A stretch of DNA of 8,940 nt from contig JAJCYL010000038.1 in NCBI GenBank assembly GCA_029262955.1, forward strand, positions 1 to 8,940, given 5' to 3'. This document shows, one piece after another, positions 6,136 to 8,940 of this stretch. The notes below the pieces were generated by a model. It was not told the origin of the DNA. It saw only the letters and a program-made list of their open reading frames with translations, and searched no databases. A program made the translations under genes and the position numbers. Within the stretch, counting starts at the first letter, position 1. Each line of letters begins with the position of its first letter. The DNA comes from Cytophagales bacterium (GTDB lineage: Bacteria; Bacteroidota; Bacteroidia; Cytophagales; Cyclobacteriaceae).

Positions 6136-7302
6136 ATGAAATTGATAGAAGTTACCGGACAAAGGCACAAGGATGATTTCATCCAACTACCAGTTAGCTT
6201 ATATAAAAAGGAGCCCCATTGGATAAGGCCCCTTGATAAGGATATTGAAGCTTTTTTCGACCCTGGGATTAACAAGGCTTTTAACCATGGAATTTGTACG
6301 AGATGGATTCTGAAAGACGAGAGCGATAACACTATAGGTAGAGTTGCTGCCTTCGTTAATGAAAAAACCTCAGAAAAGGACAATGATCAGCCTACGGGCG
6401 GCATAGGTTTATTTGAGTGCATTGATAACCAGGATGCTGCGAATATGCTATTTGACAGGTGTAAGGAATGGCTTCAAGAGAGAGGAATGGAAGCTATGGA
6501 TGGACCTATAAACTTTGGTGAGAGAGACAGGTGGTGGGGTTTGCTTGCCGATGGCTTTGACATTGAACCAAATTATCAATGCAATTACAATTTTCCATAT
6601 TATCTCCAACTCTTTGAAAACTATGGCTTTCAGATATATTTCAAAGGGTTCACTTTCATAAGGAATACCTTCGATCCATTTCATCCCCGGATTATGGAAA
6701 AGTCTGAGATTCTGAATAAAGACAAAAATTACCATTTTGAGCATTTGAGGAAGAAGAATTTGAGGAAGTATGGCGAAGACTTTAGGACTGTATATAATAA
6801 AGCGTGGGCCAATAGAGATGGGGTTGCCGAGATGTCAGAAGACCAGGCTGCATCAATTATGGAGAAAATGAAACCTATCATCGACGAGAAGATTATCTGG
6901 TTTGCCTATTATAAAGGGGAGCCGGTTGCCTTTTATATCAACCTTCCTGAAGTGAATCAAATTTTCAAGTATGTGAATGGTAAACTTGATCTTATTGGTA
7001 AACTGAAATTTCTATACCACAAACTACGAAAGACCAATAAAAAAATGATGGGGTTAGTCTTCGGTGTGTCTCCGGAGCATCAGGGAAAGGGACTAGATGG
7101 TGCCTTAGTTATGGCTACTGCCCAAATGGTTCAAAAGGACTATAGACGATACCCAATATTAGAAATGAATTGGGTGCAGGACACCAATAGAAAGATGATC
7201 TTAGTTGTCAAGCAGATTGGTGCTGAAATTGGAAAGACCCATAATACTTACCGGATACTATTTGATAAGAATAAAGTGTTTGAAAGATTACCGTTGAAAT
7301 AA
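6136..7302 (+). CDS. GNAT-like acetyltransferase family protein, unknown substrate
   Basis: A 388-residue soluble protein with no signal peptide. The C-terminal half carries a GNAT-like acetyl-CoA loop, VSPEHQGKG (311-319), following the VFG strand, then NWVQDTNRKMI and a final strand and helix like GNAT motif B. The N-terminal half has a second alpha/beta region with the striking block MDGPINFGERDRWWGLL (about 120-136) and then an aromatic NYNFPYYLQLFENYGF. This suggests a tandem or expanded GNAT fold, as in Fem-like and other double-GNAT proteins. I recognise it as the type usually left as a conserved hypothetical protein in Bacteroidota. The start is fixed by an in-frame TAA two codons upstream of ATG 6136. 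It stands alone: the gene to the left is divergent and the AraC-type gene to the right converges. The substrate cannot be read from the sequence. Confidence 0.75.
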   Translation: MKLIEVTGQRHKDDFIQLPVSLYKKEPHWIRPLDKDIEAFFDPGINKAFNHGICTRWILKDESDNTIGRVAAFVNEKTSEKDNDQPTGGIGLFECIDNQDAANMLFDRCKEWLQERGMEAMDGPINFGERDRWWGLLADGFDIEPNYQCNYNFPYYLQLFENYGFQIYFKGFTFIRNTFDPFHPRIMEKSEILNKDKNYHFEHLRKKNLRKYGEDFRTVYNKAWANRDGVAEMSEDQAASIMEKMKPIIDEKIIWFAYYKGEPVAFYINLPEVNQIFKYVNGKLDLIGKLKFLYHKLRKTNKKMMGLVFGVSPEHQGKGLDGALVMATAQMVQKDYRRYPILEMNWVQDTNRKMILVVKQIGAEIGKTHNTYRILFDKNKVFERLPLK

Positions 7303-7315
7303 GGAAGTGCTAACC

Positions 7316-8236
7316 TCAGACGTTCATTAGCGATTCACGACGACGCATTTTCCCCGCCGGAATGCCAAACATCATTTTGAACCTACGGCAGAAATATGCG
7401 GTGTCTTTATAACCTACTTCTTTGCCTATCTCACGAATACTCTTTTTTGAGGTACGCAGTAGATCTACGGCCATCTCCATGCGCTGATACTCAATATAAT
7501 CCTGTGGATTAATCCCGGTTAGCATCTTGAAGTATTGGCCAACATAGTCCTCTGAGACATTGGCCACATTGGCAAGGATTTTATTCGATAAATCCTGACC
7601 TAGATTTTCTTTGATGTAAGCGAAAATGTCAATTAACCGAGGATCCTTGAAATAGGTGCTATTTGTAGCGAGTTGCTCAACAAAGAGCCCATTATCTAGA
7701 ATATATCTTATTAATTCTACAGCCAGATATTCAGTATTGATCTTCACCACTCTTTCCTTCCCGGGCAGGACCGAATCGTTTTCCTTTATTATCTCAATGA
7801 TGAGGCTATTGATCTTAGTATTACCCCTTATAGTGAATGCTGGTATATCCAGAGAAGCGAAAAAGTTAACAGAATCAAAGACCTTCGCACCAAAATTCAC
7901 AAAGCTAAAATTCTCCAGATCAGGATGATCTTCGTTGAATTCGTATTGCTTAAAATACTTTTCTTTATCGCTTATGAAATCGTCATTCGATAAACTAATT
8001 GGCGAACCTGACCCATAACTAATAGGGACCATTTTCCCCCCTGGGATAAAAAGAACCTCATTGTCTTTTACAACCTCTTTGTCCTTGCCAAATCTGACCT
8101 CTCCCTTATTAACAATGAGGATTGTATTTTCCACGTCATAGTAATTCTCTATTGTTAGCGGCTGTAAAATATGAATATTCTTGGCTTGGCTGAATCTTAC
8201 GCTTAGAGATTCTATGATTTTATTATAGTCTTCCAT
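7316..8236 (-). CDS. AraC-family transcriptional regulator
   Basis: A 306-residue regulator. Its C-terminal part, about residues 198-306, is an AraC/XylS DNA-binding domain. The first helix-turn-helix is about 216-238 (LSNKILANVANVSEDYVGQYFK). The second includes SIREIGKEVGYKDTAYFCRRFKMMFGIPAGKMRR (about 266-299), the best-conserved AraC signature. The N-terminal part (about 20-110) is beta-rich with a cupin-like pattern (ILIVNKGEVRFG, NEVLFIPGGKMVPISYG), as in AraC-type ligand-sensing arms; a helical linker follows. No kinase, receiver or membrane segment is present, so it should be a one-component cytoplasmic regulator, perhaps acting as a dimer. An in-frame stop four codons upstream limits the start to ATG 8236 or later. 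Palindromes and a promoter candidate lie directly upstream, suggesting autoregulation. The acyl-CoA dehydrogenase gene lies upstream on the same strand, but targets and ligand are unknown. Confidence 0.92.
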   Translation of the reverse strand: MEDYNKIIESLSVRFSQAKNIHILQPLTIENYYDVENTILIVNKGEVRFGKDKEVVKDNEVLFIPGGKMVPISYGSGSPISLSNDDFISDKEKYFKQYEFNEDHPDLENFSFVNFGAKVFDSVNFFASLDIPAFTIRGNTKINSLIIEIIKENDSVLPGKERVVKINTEYLAVELIRYILDNGLFVEQLATNSTYFKDPRLIDIFAYIKENLGQDLSNKILANVANVSEDYVGQYFKMLTGINPQDYIEYQRMEMAVDLLRTSKKSIREIGKEVGYKDTAYFCRRFKMMFGIPAGKMRRRESLMNV

Positions 8237-8249
8237 CTGCCGAGTTTAC

Positions 8250-8298
8250 ATTTATCCAAGTATAAATTATACTTTTCTAAAAGTTTTATTGGATAAAT
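8250..8298. repeat. Nested palindromes upstream of the AraC-type gene
   Basis: An outer perfect 10-bp inverted repeat, ATTTATCCAA (8250-8259) and TTGGATAAAT (8289-8298), encloses two further palindromes: AAGTATAA-A-TTATACTT (8258-8274, 8-bp arms) and ACTTTT-CT-AAAAGT (8271-8284, 6-bp arms). All lie 14-62 bp before the AraC-type start codon. The arrangement suits an operator cluster or a structured 5' leader. The inner repeats are AT-rich, but the outer arms contain the less trivial TATCCAA/TTGGATA. Confidence 0.6.
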
Positions 8299-8325
8299 CT
8301 AATACTTCCATTAAATAAAAGCAAA
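8294..8325 (-). promoter_or_regulatory. Candidate promoter of the AraC-type gene
   Basis: On the - strand, TTTG (8325-8322) is followed after 20 bases by TAGATTTA (8301-8294), one mismatch from the Bacteroidota -7 motif TAnnTTTG. The spacing is about right for the -33/-7 pair. Transcription would begin near 8288-8290, giving a leader of about 50 bases. The -7 box overlaps the outer palindrome arm at 8289-8298, so a protein bound there would block this promoter. Confidence 0.4.
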
Positions 8326-8361
8326 CAAATGCCCTTTAAAGCCGTCAATAGTTAGATTGTA

Positions 8362-8940
8362 CTATTTCAATAATCCCCTGGCGATAACGATTTTTTGAAT
8401 CTCAGAGGTGCCCTCATAGATCTGAGTAATTTTCGCGTCTCTCATCAACCGTTCTACATGATATTCCTTAACAAAGCCATATCCGCCGTGTATTTGAACC
8501 GCTTCTACAGTCCATTTCATAGCTACTGTGGAGGCATATAATTTGGCCATGGCGCTCGCCTGCGAATAGTCCATCTTTTGGTCCTTTAACCAAGCGGCTT
8601 TATGTACTAAATTACGAGCAGCTTCAATCTCAGTGGCCATTTCTGAAATCTTGAAAAATATCCCCTGATGTTCTGCAATTGGCTTTCCAAAAGCCTTTCT
8701 TTCTTTTGAATATTTTATAGAAAGCTCGAGGGCACCCGATGCAATTCCCAAGGCCTGAGCTGCGATTCCTATTCTTCCGCCATTCAGGCTTTTCATAGCC
8801 AAGGAAAAACCAAAACCATCTTCCCCAATTCTATTTTCCTTAGGCACCTTAACATCCGAAAACATCAATGAATGAGTATCAGAGCCGCGAATACAAATTT
8901 TATATTCCTTCTTACCTACAACGAACCCTTCCATTCCACG
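8362..8940 (-). CDS. Acyl-CoA dehydrogenase, C-terminal half (5' end outside window)
   Basis: 193 codons of the 3' part of an acyl-CoA dehydrogenase gene; the reading frame is open to the window edge, and the ATG at 8934 is internal. The enzyme oxidises acyl-CoA to trans-2-enoyl-CoA with FAD and passes electrons to electron-transfer flavoprotein. Visible parts are the end of the middle beta domain (VPKENRIGEDGFGF) and the C-terminal helical domain with RIGIAAQALGIASGALE, the FAD-contacting KERKAFGKPIAEHQ, QIHGGYGFVKEYHVERLMRDAKI and the terminal IYEGTSEIQKIVIARGLL. The Glu of YEGTSEIQ (codon at 8413-8415) is in the catalytic-base position of short- and medium-chain enzymes. The sequence is closest in style to butyryl-CoA or short/branched-chain dehydrogenases. 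About half of a roughly 380-residue protein is missing. The stop is TAG at 8362-8364; no clear terminator follows. Confidence 0.95.
   Translation of the reverse strand, partial: RGMEGFVVGKKEYKICIRGSDTHSLMFSDVKVPKENRIGEDGFGFSLAMKSLNGGRIGIAAQALGIASGALELSIKYSKERKAFGKPIAEHQGIFFKISEMATEIEAARNLVHKAAWLKDQKMDYSQASAMAKLYASTVAMKWTVEAVQIHGGYGFVKEYHVERLMRDAKITQIYEGTSEIQKIVIARGLLK

Noticed and set aside
6084..6383. 99-codon open frame on the - strand over the GNAT-like start
   Set aside because: It lies antisense to the N-terminal coding part of the GNAT-like gene, whose frame has domain support; no independent evidence for it.

Overview
The window looks like an ordinary chromosomal stretch from a member of the Bacteroidota, probably a marine or soil Cytophagia- or Flavobacteriia-like lineage. 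The reasons are AT-rich genes, almost no Shine-Dalgarno sequences before starts, a tRNA without an encoded CCA end, a TonB-dependent receptor with an N-terminal carboxypeptidase-regulatory-like domain, and intergenic matches to the Bacteroidota promoter motif TAnnTTTG. The species call is an inference. I see no phage, insertion sequence, CRISPR array or plasmid gene.

Left part (1-1329): the body of a tRNA-Leu(GAG) cut by the window edge, then a small two-helix membrane protein of unknown role on the + strand. Its stop codon directly abuts the stop of a - strand pair: acpH (acyl-carrier-protein phosphodiesterase, TTG start) followed by crcB/fluC (fluoride channel). These two share an ATGA stop/start overlap, so they are very likely co-transcribed and translationally coupled.

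Middle (1330-6017): a short divergent promoter region carries an inverted repeat and a good -7 box. A + strand pair follows: a TerB-like acidic helical protein and, 21 bp later, a Upf1/IGHMBP2-type superfamily 1 helicase. Facing them is a 750-residue TonB-dependent outer-membrane receptor on the - strand, its stop only 2 bp from the helicase stop.

Right part (6018-8940): a 388-residue GNAT-like protein of unknown substrate (+ strand) converges on an AraC-family regulator (- strand). The 125 bp upstream of the regulator hold a dense set of nested palindromes that overlap a plausible promoter, the most distinctive non-coding signal here. The window ends inside the 3' half of a short-chain-type acyl-CoA dehydrogenase gene (- strand).

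The genes do not form one pathway. They are small independent units: fluoride and ACP housekeeping, a stress- or nucleic-acid-linked helicase pair, outer-membrane nutrient uptake, and fatty-acid or branched-chain oxidation beside a regulator. I found no convincing new multi-gene system. The best leads are the TerB-like/helicase pair and the palindromic control region of the AraC-type gene.
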